DNA of 64,000 bases. It comes from Streptomyces cavernae. Lineage in GTDB: Bacteria; Actinomycetota; Actinomycetes; Streptomycetales; Streptomycetaceae. Shown here one piece after another: positions 26,752-34,239 of this stretch. A program made the position numbers and the translations under genes. The stretch is from assembly GCF_004023625.1 (NCBI RefSeq), contig NZ_RPDJ01000001.1:186001-250000 (forward strand), in the 5' to 3' direction. How positions within the stretch are numbered: the first letter of the stretch is position 1; each line of letters starts with the position of its first letter. The notes beneath the pieces are model-generated. The model was not told the origin of the DNA, did no database searches, and saw only the letters and a program-made list of their open reading frames with translations.

Positions 26752-27987
26752 TCACAGCCGGACGATGATCAGTGCGGTGTCGTCGGTGGCACCCGCCGGC
26801 GGAAGCAGCTCGAGCAGGACGGCGTCCGCGAGGACCTCGGGGTCGGCGCCCTGGTGGCGGGCGAGCGCATCCGAGAGACGGGCGAGCCCGGTGTCGATGT
26901 CCTCATGGCGTCGTTCGACCAGACCGTCGGTGTAGAGCACCAGGGTGCAGCCGTCGGTGAATTCGGTGCTGGCCTCGAGCCGGGGGAGCGGATCGGGGTC
27001 GGCGTCGAGCGGGGGATCGGTGGCCTGGTCGAGAAACTCTACGGTGCCGTTCGCGCGGATGAGGGCGGGCGGCAGATGGCCGGCGCTGCTGTAGGTGATG
27101 ACGTGCCGGTCGAAGTCGATGAAGGTGGTGACCGCGGTGCTGGACTCGGCGCCGTCCACCACATGCGCATACCGGCCCAGGACGTCCAGGGCCTGGGCCG
27201 GGCCCTCGGCGACGCGTGAGGTGGCGCTCAGCGCGCTGCGCAGCTGACCCATGACACCGGCGGCCTCCAGGCCGTGCCCCACCACGTCGCCGACCGCCAC
27301 CCCGATCCGGTCCCCGCCCAGCAGATCCACCAGGTCGTACCAGTCGCCGCACACGTTCAGGGCGCCGGTGGCGGGGCGGTAGCGGACCGCGGCCCGGTGG
27401 TCTCTCACCTGCCGGGGCGCGGGCAGCATCGCCTCCTGCAGGGCCAGCGCCACTTCCCGTTCGCGGGCGTGGGCGTCGCGCAGGCGTTCGTTGACTTCCT
27501 GCAGCTCGCGGGCCCTGGTGTAGAGCTCGGCCTCCAGCACGCGGGGCCGGCTCCCGCCGGGGACGCCGCGGCTGCGGATGAACTCGGTGATCTCCTCGAC
27601 CCGGTGCACCAGCAGGACCACGTTCCCGTCCGCATCGTGCACCGGGACGTTGACCGGGCTCCAGTAGCGTTCCTCCCAGTGCCCGGGTTCGTCCGGGGAC
27701 TCGACGTCGTACCGCTGCAGGGCCATCGCGTCACGCTCGCCGGTGGCCAGCACGCGTCGCAGCGAGGCCTCCAGGTTGCGCATGCCGGTGGCCGTGGGGT
27801 CGTTCGGGTTTTCGGGGAAGACATCGAAGAGGTAGCGGCCGACCACTTGCCGCCGGGTGCGCCCGGCCGTGCGCAGGAACTCCTCGTTGGCGTCCGCGAA
27901 CACGAGATCGGGGGTGAGCAGCGCGACCATACCGGGCAGGGCCTGGAACACCGCCGCGTAGTCAATGTCGATCTCGGTTTGTGTCAT
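26752..27987 (-). CDS. PAS-PP2C (SpoIIE-type) serine phosphatase
   Basis: A 411-aa protein. The PAS domain spans residues 8-130 (FQALPGMVALLTPDLVFADA, then RYLFDVFPENP), a coiled-coil linker follows at about 145-185, and a SpoIIE/PP2C domain has CGDWYDLV, VAVGDVVGHGLEAA, VLYTDGLVERR and ATDDTALIIVRL. The Asp residues of these motifs bind the two metals. It would dephosphorylate an anti-anti-sigma factor in response to a PAS-bound signal. It lacks a kinase domain, unlike the larger phosphatase at 39197-41920. ATG 27987 follows GAGG and precedes the PAS domain. Confidence 0.9.
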   Translation of the reverse strand: MTQTEIDIDYAAVFQALPGMVALLTPDLVFADANEEFLRTAGRTRRQVVGRYLFDVFPENPNDPTATGMRNLEASLRRVLATGERDAMALQRYDVESPDEPGHWEERYWSPVNVPVHDADGNVVLLVHRVEEITEFIRSRGVPGGSRPRVLEAELYTRARELQEVNERLRDAHAREREVALALQEAMLPAPRQVRDHRAAVRYRPATGALNVCGDWYDLVDLLGGDRIGVAVGDVVGHGLEAAGVMGQLRSALSATSRVAEGPAQALDVLGRYAHVVDGAESSTAVTTFIDFDRHVITYSSAGHLPPALIRANGTVEFLDQATDPPLDADPDPLPRLEASTEFTDGCTLVLYTDGLVERRHEDIDTGLARLSDALARHQGADPEVLADAVLLELLPPAGATDDTALIIVRL

Positions 27988-28242
27988 GGTGCTACCGCCT
28001 CGCCCGGGAGATATTGCCCAGTTTCGCATGATATGGGCGACTGGAGGTCGGGTCGTCTCGGGTTCGGTCGCGGGCTGGTGACGAGATGGTGACGCTGAGT
28101 GATCGGTCTTCCGGGGTTTCGGAAGTCCGGAGCTCCCAAGCCTTGCCCCGGTGGGACGCCGGACGCGGCCGTCCCGTCGGCCTCCGCCGGCCGGCACGCC
28201 TTGACGGTTTCGGGACGCCAAGGCGCTTGCGCCGACCTCTGC

Positions 28243-28998
28243 TCAGGCGTTGGGGTCGAACGCGATGCCGGACGGCTTGGCCTTGGCCAGGTGGCTGTTG
28301 AAACTGCCGTCCTTCAGACCGAAGTTGGCACTGCCGAAGTCGGCCTGGCTCAACTTGTCGCGCAGACCCGCCGGGTAGCCGTTCCAGCCGACCAACGCCG
28401 GGTACTGCCAGGTGCGGTAGTGGTTCTCCGGCGGCTCGTCGTTCGAGTTCGCGAGGCGGAAGGCGTGGGTGCTCAGGCCGTCCTTGTGATAGACGATCTT
28501 GGGGTGGTTCCCGTCCCAACGGACCTGGTCACGGGTGTGGACGCCGAAGCCGCCGTGGGCGGAGGTGGAGACGTACTGGGCCTGGCCGTTCTGTACCCAG
28601 ACCACGACGTGTTCCCAGTCGTGCCGGTGCCCGCCGATGGTCGCCTGGTCCTTCTCGAAGTACAGGCCGTACATGTAGGCGCACCAGCCGTTGTTGCACT
28701 TGTAGCGCGAGTACCCGTTGGTGTTGTTGAGGTCCGAGGCGTCGTGGCACTGGCCGCTCGGGGATCCGCTGGGTTTGAGCCCGCCGTTGATGGTCCCGTC
28801 GGGGCCGATGGCGGGTGTTGGGTAGCAGCCGTCGGTGTCGTAGTCGTACGCCGGCTGGAACGCCTGCTCCAGAGCTTCCGCGTTGGCCGGCAGGGCGCCC
28901 GGCGGAGCGGCGAAGGCGCTGCCCGCGAAGCCGACTACCAGCGCAACGGCGCTGCCCACCGTGATGGAAACTCTTCGGATCCCCGAGCCTGTCCTCAA
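28243..28998 (-). CDS. Secreted Nep1-like (NPP1/NLP) protein
   Basis: A 251-aa protein with a signal peptide (RRVSITVGSAVALVVGFAGS, cleavage near AFA-AP) and the NLP heptapeptide variant GHRHDWE near the centre. Upstream are the paired cysteines around CHDASDLNNTNGYSRYKC. NLPs bind plant sphingolipids and cause leakage; bacterial members occur in plant-associated species. TTG 28998 is the start because AGGAGG lies five bases upstream; an in-frame ATG at 29037 has no ribosome site. It stands alone between convergent and divergent neighbours. Confidence 0.9.
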   Translation of the reverse strand: MRTGSGIRRVSITVGSAVALVVGFAGSAFAAPPGALPANAEALEQAFQPAYDYDTDGCYPTPAIGPDGTINGGLKPSGSPSGQCHDASDLNNTNGYSRYKCNNGWCAYMYGLYFEKDQATIGGHRHDWEHVVVWVQNGQAQYVSTSAHGGFGVHTRDQVRWDGNHPKIVYHKDGLSTHAFRLANSNDEPPENHYRTWQYPALVGWNGYPAGLRDKLSQADFGSANFGLKDGSFNSHLAKAKPSGIAFDPNA

Positions 28999-29046
28999 TG
29001 CGTCCTCCTGGCCGAGCAGTTGCGGGAGCGGGAGCATACATCGTCA

Positions 29047-29058
29047 TGAGCATGCTCA
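29047..29058. promoter_or_regulatory. 12-bp perfect palindrome upstream of the Nep1-like gene
   Basis: TGAGCATGCTCA is self-complementary. On the minus strand it sits just upstream of a -10-like TATGCT (29038-29033), about 49 bases before the TTG start, so it would cover the -35 region. It is a candidate operator for a dimeric repressor or activator. Confidence 0.4.
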
Positions 29059-29528
29059 GCTCCCGGTATCCCGGATCTCGTTGACGCACCGGACCTCGAT
29101 GGGTTTCCGAGCGATGAAGGATCGGCCAATACAGGGGGCGGAAGACTGGGGTGAGTTGAGAACGCGAACCGTGCGTCGCTCACAGGTCGGACCCGGCCCT
29201 GGCTGCAGATCGGACCGGGCCTTGGTTATGGATCAGAGGGGAGTGCGGCCAGGTCGCAGGAAGGGAGGGGCCGCCGTTTTTTGGCCTCCCGGGCGATCCC
29301 TCGGGCAAGCCGTACATGGGCCCAACTTGCAATTGAGCAAACGGAATTGACGCTTCGATGTCAGGGTTCCGTCACCGCACTGTGCCGCTCCGACGACAGC
29401 CGACATCGTACGTGCTTTCGCATGCTATGAAATATGGGCGTCACAGATCCGCGGGGCGTCCTGGATGCAGGCATCGGACGTCCTGTTCGGCGGGTCCATC
29501 AGGGCCTCAGGGGGAGAGGATCACCGAA
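29059..29528. other. 470-bp non-coding interval between two secreted-protein genes
   Basis: No convincing gene is visible. It is less GC-rich than its surroundings (TTTTTTGG near 29277, CTTGCAATTGAGCAAACGGA near 29325), as expected for regulatory DNA. Two imperfect direct repeats, GTCGGACCCGGCCCTGG and ATCGGACCGGGCCTTGG, lie between about 29186 and 29226. The secreted-protein promoter is probably in the last 130 bases, where TATGAAAT occurs near 29425. Confidence 0.5.
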
Positions 29529-30008
29529 GTGAACCGCAACCGCAAGCGCACCACTGTCGCAGTTCTGGCCACGGCCGGGACGCTCACCGCCGCTCAACTC
29601 GGCCTCGCCGGAACCGCGTCCGCGGCGACCGCCTCGCCGCAGAGCACCGGCTGCCCGATCAACATCGTCTATCCCACCCGGTTCTACATTGACTCCAACG
29701 GCTGGGTGACCAACGGCGGTCTGTACTTCGGCATCAAAAGCAAGACCACCGAGAGCTTCAAGAAGGTCACCTTCACCGTGACCAACGTGAAGAACATCCG
29801 TTTCGGCACCGCCAGGCCCAAGGGCGGCAAGATCACCCACAAGACGTCGAAGACGGTCTCCGTCTACACCAAGACGTTCAAGGGCAAGGCCAGCCTCGGC
29901 TTCAAGGTCCGCACACGTCTGCTGAACAAGAATTCGTACAAGGTCAAGTTCACGCTGCGCGGCTCCGGTTGGAACTGCGCGGTCGACCAGGGCACCTGGG
30001 GTGTCTGA
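29529..30008 (+). CDS. Secreted lysine-rich protein of unknown function
   Basis: A 159-aa protein with a Sec signal peptide (MNRNRKRTTVAVLATAG start, cleavage near ASA-AT). The mature part of about 125 residues is beta-rich with many Lys and Thr (VTFTVTNVKNIRFGTARPKG, KTSKTVSVYTKTFKGK) and two cysteines, near its start and end, that may form a disulfide. The pattern suggests an immunoglobulin-like or calycin-like fold, unproven. GTG 29529 follows a GAGAGG. No family recognised. Confidence 0.75.
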   Translation: MNRNRKRTTVAVLATAGTLTAAQLGLAGTASAATASPQSTGCPINIVYPTRFYIDSNGWVTNGGLYFGIKSKTTESFKKVTFTVTNVKNIRFGTARPKGGKITHKTSKTVSVYTKTFKGKASLGFKVRTRLLNKNSYKVKFTLRGSGWNCAVDQGTWGV

Positions 30009-30075
30009 CCCGACGGCCGGGTCACGCGTCCCATGAGCGGACGCGTCCCCGGGTTCGGGCGGAACAGTGCGAGAT

Positions 30076-30107
30076 GTGGCCCGGCAGCTCTTCGGCTGCC
30101 GGGCCAC
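30076..30107. terminator. Bidirectional terminator hairpin
   Basis: GTGGCCCGGCAGC (30076-30088) pairs perfectly with 30095-30107, 13 bp, around loop TCTTCG. It lies between the convergent 3' ends of the secreted-protein gene (30008) and the DUF1275 gene (30189). Confidence 0.75.
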
Positions 30108-30188
30108 TGGCGTGTGCGGGCGGCGGCCGCCGGGTCACGGGTGTGGGACGGCGGCGCGGGCGGAGAACGGCGGCCCGGTTCAGTGCGG

Positions 30189-30890
30189 TTACGTTGCGCG
30201 GTGACGTGGCGCGAGTCCGTGGACGACCGCGGTGGCCAGTACGCCGGCGGCCGCGATCAGCAGCACCACCGCCGGCCGCACGCCCTCGTGCAGCAGCCAC
30301 GCACCGAGCAGTCCGCCCGTGAACATCGCGCCGATCGCCGCCGCCCGATGGCCTTCGTTCCTGGTGCCGGACGTGATCCTGGTGTCCGGTGCGAGCGGTG
30401 AGCCGCCGAGGAATGCCGTCAGGGTGCGGGTGGCCACCGTGGTGGTCAGGTCCGGCACCCCCACCCGCATCGTCGTCACGTTCCGCATGCCCATGGCCGC
30501 GGCAACCGTCGCGATCACCGCGCAGCGGCCGACCGACAACGGTTCGCCGCCGCTCCTGACGTCCCACGCCGTCAGGCCCGCGGCGGCCAGCAGCACGGCC
30601 TCCACCGACAGGGCGCGTACGAACCACCGGCGCCCGCGCAGATCCTGGCCCGACTCGAACCGGGACCCGAGCATCACCCCGACGACGAACGCCCCGAGCG
30701 AAACGGCCGACGATGCGGCGGACAGGTCACCCTCGCCGGCCACCGCGAAACCGAGGAACAGCAGATTGCCCGTCTGTATCGCGGTGAAGACCGGCCCCAG
30801 AACGAGAAAGCTGACGGCCTCGACCGCCCCCGTGGTCAGCGTCAACGCCACCATGACCGCGGTGAGGCCACCCGGAGGCGTCGGCTTCAC
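30189..30890 (-). CDS. DUF1275 (YoaK-family) membrane protein
   Basis: A 233-aa protein with about six transmembrane helices. It opens TLTTGAVEAVSFLVLG and continues TAIQTGNLLFLGFAVAG, matching DUF1275's conserved G-x-D/E-A-x-S and TGN motifs. The second half contains AMGMRNVTTMRVG and a conserved TTTVATRTLT. The role of the family is unknown; a transporter is plausible. GTG 30890 has GAGGGA nine bases upstream. It is preceded on its own strand by an apparent TPP riboswitch and an intrinsic terminator, suggesting control by thiamine pyrophosphate. Confidence 0.88.
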   Translation of the reverse strand: MKPTPPGGLTAVMVALTLTTGAVEAVSFLVLGPVFTAIQTGNLLFLGFAVAGEGDLSAASSAVSLGAFVVGVMLGSRFESGQDLRGRRWFVRALSVEAVLLAAAGLTAWDVRSGGEPLSVGRCAVIATVAAAMGMRNVTTMRVGVPDLTTTVATRTLTAFLGGSPLAPDTRITSGTRNEGHRAAAIGAMFTGGLLGAWLLHEGVRPAVVLLIAAAGVLATAVVHGLAPRHRAT

Positions 30891-30980
30891 GGCACAATTC
30901 CCTCTTCGGTCTCATTCGCCACGGAAGGAACATAGCTGGCCTGGAGGCGAAAGCCCGCGCATGAAGGCGCGCACGCGAAA

Positions 30981-31003
30981 GCCCCGGCAGTGAAAGCCGG
31001 GGC
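30981..31003 (-). terminator. Intrinsic terminator of the riboswitch leader
   Basis: In the minus-strand RNA GCCCCGGC (31003-30996) pairs with GCCGGGGC (30988-30981) across a seven-base loop, followed by UUUCG. It lies about 20 bases after the aptamer and 90 bases before the DUF1275 start, the expected position for a transcriptional expression platform. Confidence 0.65.
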
Positions 31004-31021
31004 AGACAAAACCTACGAGAC

Positions 31022-31131
31022 AAGTTCCCTTCGCCGGTATTGTCCGGATCAGGTGATTAGGGGTCGCCTTCCGGTCTCTCGACCTTCCGGCCTCTCAGTC
31101 CGACCGTCGACGTCGGCCCCAGCGGAAGCCG
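31022..31131 (-). ncRNA. TPP (THI-box) riboswitch aptamer
   Basis: Read on the minus strand, the 3' core is CACCTGATCCGGACAATACC followed by GGCGAAGGGA, very close to the TPP consensus CCUGAUCnGGnUAAUnCCnGCGnAGGGA. CUGAGAG (around 31097-31091) gives the pyrimidine-binding bulge. GGGG (about 31120-31117) and CCCC (about 31063-31060) form P2, and CCGAC/GUCGG forms P3. An optional hairpin with GGUCGAGAGACC follows the CUGAGA. The 5' GGGGUGCC element is degenerate (GGGGCCGAC), so the 5' boundary is approximate. The downstream gene is a DUF1275 membrane protein. Confidence 0.75.
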
Positions 31132-31228
31132 TAGCTTTCCGCCCGAGTCGGCTACTCCGGTCGAACTCCCTCACTCGCCCCGTAGGCCCTTCCAGGATAG
31201 GACGCGGGCTGCCGAAGAGAAGACCTTA

Positions 31229-31246
31229 TAGGTGACTTTTTACCTA
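31229..31246. promoter_or_regulatory. AT-rich inverted repeat at the riboswitch promoter
   Basis: TAGGT (31229-31233) and ACCTA (31242-31246) flank GACTTTTT. The stretch 31226-31262 is strikingly AT-rich for this genome. On the minus strand TATAAG is a possible -10 box, placing the transcript start about 85 bases ahead of the aptamer. It may also serve the divergent gene at 31500. Confidence 0.35.
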
Positions 31247-31262
31247 ATGTTCGTATTTTTCT

Positions 31263-31499
31263 TCGGGGTGACCAGGGTGAGGCGGGTCACCCGGGCAGGC
31301 GCGATCGGCGAATCGGGCGCCCGGCGGGCCAGGCGCCGAGCCGGCCTGGCGCCGAGCCGGCCGGTGACCGTACCGGGGGGCTCATGGGCAACGGGGATCA
31401 CCTTCTTCGATCCAGGCGCTCTCACCCCTCGCGCGACGTCGGACGCGCGCGAGAATTGAAGAGGCACACCACACCTACTCCTGGAAAGGAGGGCAGGGA
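31263..31499. repeat. Intergenic DNA with a 15-bp tandem direct repeat
   Basis: GGCGCCGAGCCGGCC occurs at 31332-31346 and again, exactly, at 31348-31362. The rest shows no gene. A short open frame from 31232 has Arg-rich, low-complexity composition and was not accepted. The ribosome site of the next gene (AAAGGAGGG, 31485-31493) ends the interval. Confidence 0.45.
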
Positions 31500-31907
31500 A
31501 TGGCCAAGACGGCAGAGACCGTACGGCAGGACCAGGCATCCGCGGAGCAGGCCTCGCGGAGCGAACACCACGAGGGAGCCGGCTTCCACATCCACACGCG
31601 GACGCTGCACGCTCCGGTGCCGCTGCCGTACCTCACCAAGGGCGATCTGACGAGCACGGCACGCGCCGCGACCGCACGTCTGCCCGGTCGGCCGCAGGCC
31701 AAGGACCTCGCGTTCTACGGAGGCCTCGGAGCGATGGCCGTGGCGGGAGCACTGGAATGGCCGGTCGCCGCGGCCGTCGGTGGAGCGACCTGGCTGGTGC
31801 GCAGCAGGAGGAAGGAGACGCGGGAGGAAGGTGCCGCGACGCCCGCGGAGCGGCCGGCCGGGGACACCAGTGCCCGGACCGGTGGCGCGGCCACGAAGAG
31901 CGCCTGA
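31500..31907 (+). CDS. Hypothetical protein with one or two membrane segments
   Basis: A 135-aa protein with an excellent ribosome site (AAAGGAGGG) six bases before ATG 31500. A charged, His-containing N terminus (SRSEHHEGAGFHIHTRTLHA) is followed by PLPYLTKGDLTSTARAATAR and a hydrophobic hairpin AFYGGLGAMAVAGALEWPVA then AAAVGGATWLVRS. The tail is Arg/Glu and Ala/Thr-rich and probably disordered. No family recognised. A strong hairpin terminates it. Confidence 0.72.
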   Translation: MAKTAETVRQDQASAEQASRSEHHEGAGFHIHTRTLHAPVPLPYLTKGDLTSTARAATARLPGRPQAKDLAFYGGLGAMAVAGALEWPVAAAVGGATWLVRSRRKETREEGAATPAERPAGDTSARTGGAATKSA

Positions 31908-31925
31908 CGACGCACACGACGAAGA

Positions 31926-31956
31926 GCGCCCGGCAGTCACAGGGGCTGCCGGGCGC
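31926..31956 (+). terminator. Terminator hairpin after the 135-aa membrane protein
   Basis: GCGCCCGGCAG (31926-31936) and CTGCCGGGCGC (31946-31956) form an 11-bp perfect stem with a nine-base loop, 19 bases past the stop codon. Confidence 0.75.
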
Positions 31957-31973
31957 AGTGTGTCGCGCTGTGG

Positions 31974-32074
31974 TGTCCCCGGAGTGCGGCGTCTTGCTGT
32001 CCCGAGAGTGTGATGCCGTCGTGCCGAGAGCGCGGGGTTGCTGTGCCCGGAGTGCGGTTGTGCCGAGCGCGGGG
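31974..32074. repeat. Five degenerate 14-16-bp tandem copies
   Basis: Copies approximating TGTSCCSGAGWGCGGG appear in a row: TGTCCCCGGAGTGCGG, TGTCCCGAGAGTGTGA, TGCCGAGAGCGCGGGG, TGTGCCCGGAGTGCGG and TGCCGAGCGCGGGG, with short spacers. No coding role is apparent. They fill the space between the terminator and the 3' end of the small minus-strand gene. Confidence 0.45.
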
Positions 32075-32212
32075 CTATGCGGCAGCCGGCGCGACGGTCG
32101 GGCGCAGCGACCGCGAGAGCGCGGCCCACAGCTCCCACATGAGACGCATGATGATCGCCTCGGCGAGCGCAACGCCGATCCTCGTTGCCACGCCTACCAG
32201 GAACTCGCCCAT
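32075..32212 (-). CDS. Possible 45-residue amphipathic small protein
   Basis: From ATG 32212 the frame encodes GEFLVGVATRIGVALAEAII followed by MRLMWELWAALSRSLRP. This is a single long, hydrophobic and amphipathic helix with a basic end, of the sort found in small membrane or phage-tail-like peptides. The ribosome site is weak (GAAAG, far upstream). A longer form from TTG 32281 is possible. No family recognised. Confidence 0.42.
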   Translation of the reverse strand: MGEFLVGVATRIGVALAEAIIMRLMWELWAALSRSLRPTVAPAAA

Positions 32213-32302
32213 GTCTGCTGACTTTCTGATCTCGATGTGCGGGATGTTCGGTATCCGACTGTGCGGCTCTTTCCTCCGCAATAGGTGCCTCTCGGGCGCA
32301 CA

Positions 32303-33076
32303 TCAGACGTCGCTTTGGTGAACAGAAGGTTGCGGCGGGCATGGCAGGGCGACGAGGAATCGCCCACGGACCTCCGAGCCGTCCGGCAGACGCCATCCGG
32401 CGGTGACATGACCCCGGGGCTCGGCCGAAGCGTAGGGTTCGGCGGGTTCGGCGGGTTCGGCGGGTTCGGCGGGCCCAGAGGGCCCAGAGGGTCCGGCGTG
32501 TTCGGGCTCGGCGGCTTCGGCGGCGGAGCCGTCCGGGAGGGGCCTGAGGAGCCGGGTCACCCGCAGGGTCAGCGGTCCGACGGTGATGTCCGTGCCCTCC
32601 GGCCCGTCGGCCACGGCGGCGGCCGACCCGGCATCGAGCTGGTCCACCGTGCCCATGAGGGAGTACGTGACCGACGGGTCGGGCGTGTCGCTGATGCTCT
32701 GCAACTGCGGCTCGGCCTTGCCCGCGAGGAGAGCTAGTAGCTGCCCGACCAGGACCGGGTCGTGGCATCCGTCGTAGACCCAGCGCCGGCCCAGCACCCC
32801 GTGCTCGCTCGTCCCGATGAGGGCGTGCTCGGCGCCGTCGAGCGGTGCGCCGCGGTAGCTGAGCGGAATGTGGTAGGCCCGCGGCCCTTCGCCGGAGGCA
32901 TCGGTGACGACCATGAACTCCATGCCGACCTCACCCTGGGGGTCGTCGAGCCGGAAACCGCCCGCCTTGGTCAGCTCGGGCCGAGGACCTCCCGCGGACC
33001 ACGGCCGCGTCGGCAGCCATCCGCTGAGCAGCTCCAGCTTGCTGGGGGTGAGGGTCGTGTGATGGATGACGGCCAT
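32303..33076 (-). CDS. Maltokinase N-terminal cap-like domain protein
   Basis: A 257-aa soluble protein beginning MAVIHHTTLTPSKLELLSGW, with RAYHIPLSYRGAPLDGAEHA and VYDGCHDPVLVGQLLALLAG. These match the cap domain found at the N terminus of actinobacterial maltokinases, here standing alone. The function is unknown; homologues are often mislabelled as branching enzymes. Near the C terminus an Ala-Glu-Pro repeat is encoded by 9-bp tandem repeats at about 32435-32474, a site of likely length variation. ATG 33076 has AAGGAAGG about 11 bases upstream. Confidence 0.75.
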   Translation of the reverse strand: MAVIHHTTLTPSKLELLSGWLPTRPWSAGGPRPELTKAGGFRLDDPQGEVGMEFMVVTDASGEGPRAYHIPLSYRGAPLDGAEHALIGTSEHGVLGRRWVYDGCHDPVLVGQLLALLAGKAEPQLQSISDTPDPSVTYSLMGTVDQLDAGSAAAVADGPEGTDITVGPLTLRVTRLLRPLPDGSAAEAAEPEHAGPSGPSGPAEPAEPAEPAEPYASAEPRGHVTAGWRLPDGSEVRGRFLVALPCPPQPSVHQSDV

Positions 33077-33121
33077 GCGCCAGGGACCTTCCTTCGTCTC
33101 GTCGAATCTCGTTGAACGGGC

Positions 33122-33510
33122 TCAGCGGGTCAGGAAACGGCGCAGGTGTTCCACCAGCGCGTCGGGCGGCTCCTCCGCGATGAAGCGGCCGCATTCGGGG
33201 ATCTTCGCACCGGTGACGTCGTCGGGGTACTCGCGCCCGAACCCGGGTGGTCAGCCGGGACGGCAGACCGACCGAACCCCACAGGGCGAGCACCGGCATG
33301 GTGAGGCGGTGGCCCGTGACGGCGTCCGCTTCGTCGAGGGCGAGGTCCGCTTCCTGGGCGCGGTAGTCGTCGAATCCGGCGCGCAGGGCGCCGGGGTCGG
33401 AGAACGCCCGTACGTAGGCGTCGACCGCCTCGGGCGGCAGGCCGTGGCGGTTGTAGGTCCACCGCTCGTAGAAGTACTCGAGGCACCCGCGAATCCGGGC
33501 CGACGCCCGG
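33122..33510 (-). pseudogene. Truncated, frameshifted alpha/beta hydrolase (dehalogenase-like)
   Basis: The minus strand encodes the C-terminal third of an alpha/beta hydrolase. CLEYFYERWTYNRHGLPPEA, AFSDPGALRAGFDDYRAQE and RLTMPVLALWGSVG lie in one frame. After about 33245 the homology continues in another frame as EYPDDVTGAKIPECGRFIAE and PDALVEHLRRFLTR, ending at 33122. The His motif region reads ECGRF where functional relatives have GHF. The N-terminal two thirds with the nucleophile are absent. The fragment abuts the 3' end of the next gene at 33511, suggesting deletion. Confidence 0.75.
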
Positions 33511-34239
33511 TCAGCTCCCGCAGTCGTAGGTCAGCCGGGCGGTGACCGTGCGCTGGACGGGTGAGATCAGGCGCAGCCGGGCCGTGGCCTCGTAGTGGCC
33601 CTCGCCCTGGAAGGTCCACCGCAGGTGCAGGCGCGCCTGGTTCTGGCCGCGGGCCAGTTCCTCCCGCAGCAGGCCCGACGTCGAGCCGTCGCTGCGGATC
33701 CAGCGGTAGGTCAGCGTTCCCGGCCGGCCGTTGGTGCTGACCGCGCCCACGATGTCCGCCGTCTCGTCACAACCCGGTGCCGGCCGCTCGGTGCTGACCT
33801 GCACGTCGCGCACCGTGAGGGACGGGGTGAGGCGCTGCCAGGCGAGGAGGGCGAGCGCTGCCAGGAGCACCAGGGCGGGGAGGACGTGCCGGCGCAGACG
33901 CCTCGACCGCGGGGGGCCGGGGACCGGAAACGGGTGCGGTGCCGGGAGGGTGGTGGAGCCGCTGTGGTGGGTGCGGTGCGCGAGGTAGGCGGTCACCCCC
34001 GGGCCGAACCGCATCAGCGTGCCCTCGACGCGGTCGGGGAGCACCTCCTCGGTGGTCGGGACCGCGAACGCGGTGGTCTCCGGCACCGTGCCCTGGACGT
34101 ACGTCGGGCCTGGGACGTACGACGGTTGGCCGCCCGGCCCCTGGACCCAATGGGTGCCGAGCACCGTGGCGCTGTACCCGTCGTCGGGCTGGTCACCGGG
34201 CGGGTTGGGGCCGCCGTTCAGCGGAAGGGTCGGGTTCAT
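33511..34239 (-). CDS. Single-pass membrane protein, partner of the Ser/Thr kinase
   Basis: A 242-aa protein. The N-terminal ~110 residues are Pro/Gly-rich and presumably cytoplasmic, a TM helix (HVLPALVLLAALALLAW) follows, then an extracytoplasmic domain of about 105 residues (SLTVRDVQVSTERPAPGCDE to WTFQGEGHYEATARLRL) ending in Cys. That domain is similar in layout to the C-terminal domain of the kinase next door (VKDVAVTSF, TFQGKDCYW), so they look like paralogous sensors. ATG 34239 overlaps the kinase stop by four bases (ATGA), indicating coupling. The N-terminal part may be a kinase substrate. Confidence 0.75.
   Translation of the reverse strand: MNPTLPLNGGPNPPGDQPDDGYSATVLGTHWVQGPGGQPSYVPGPTYVQGTVPETTAFAVPTTEEVLPDRVEGTLMRFGPGVTAYLAHRTHHSGSTTLPAPHPFPVPGPPRSRRLRRHVLPALVLLAALALLAWQRLTPSLTVRDVQVSTERPAPGCDETADIVGAVSTNGRPGTLTYRWIRSDGSTSGLLREELARGQNQARLHLRWTFQGEGHYEATARLRLISPVQRTVTARLTYDCGS

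Noticed and set aside
31022..31131. FMN or cobalamin riboswitch as an alternative identity
   Set aside because: The CUGAGA bulge and CCUGAUC...GCGAAGGGA core are specific to the TPP class; FMN and B12-box consensus sequences are absent.
31232..31459. A 75-codon open frame over the AT-rich promoter region
   Set aside because: It has no ribosome site, Arg-rich composition, and overlaps riboswitch-promoter and repeat sequence.
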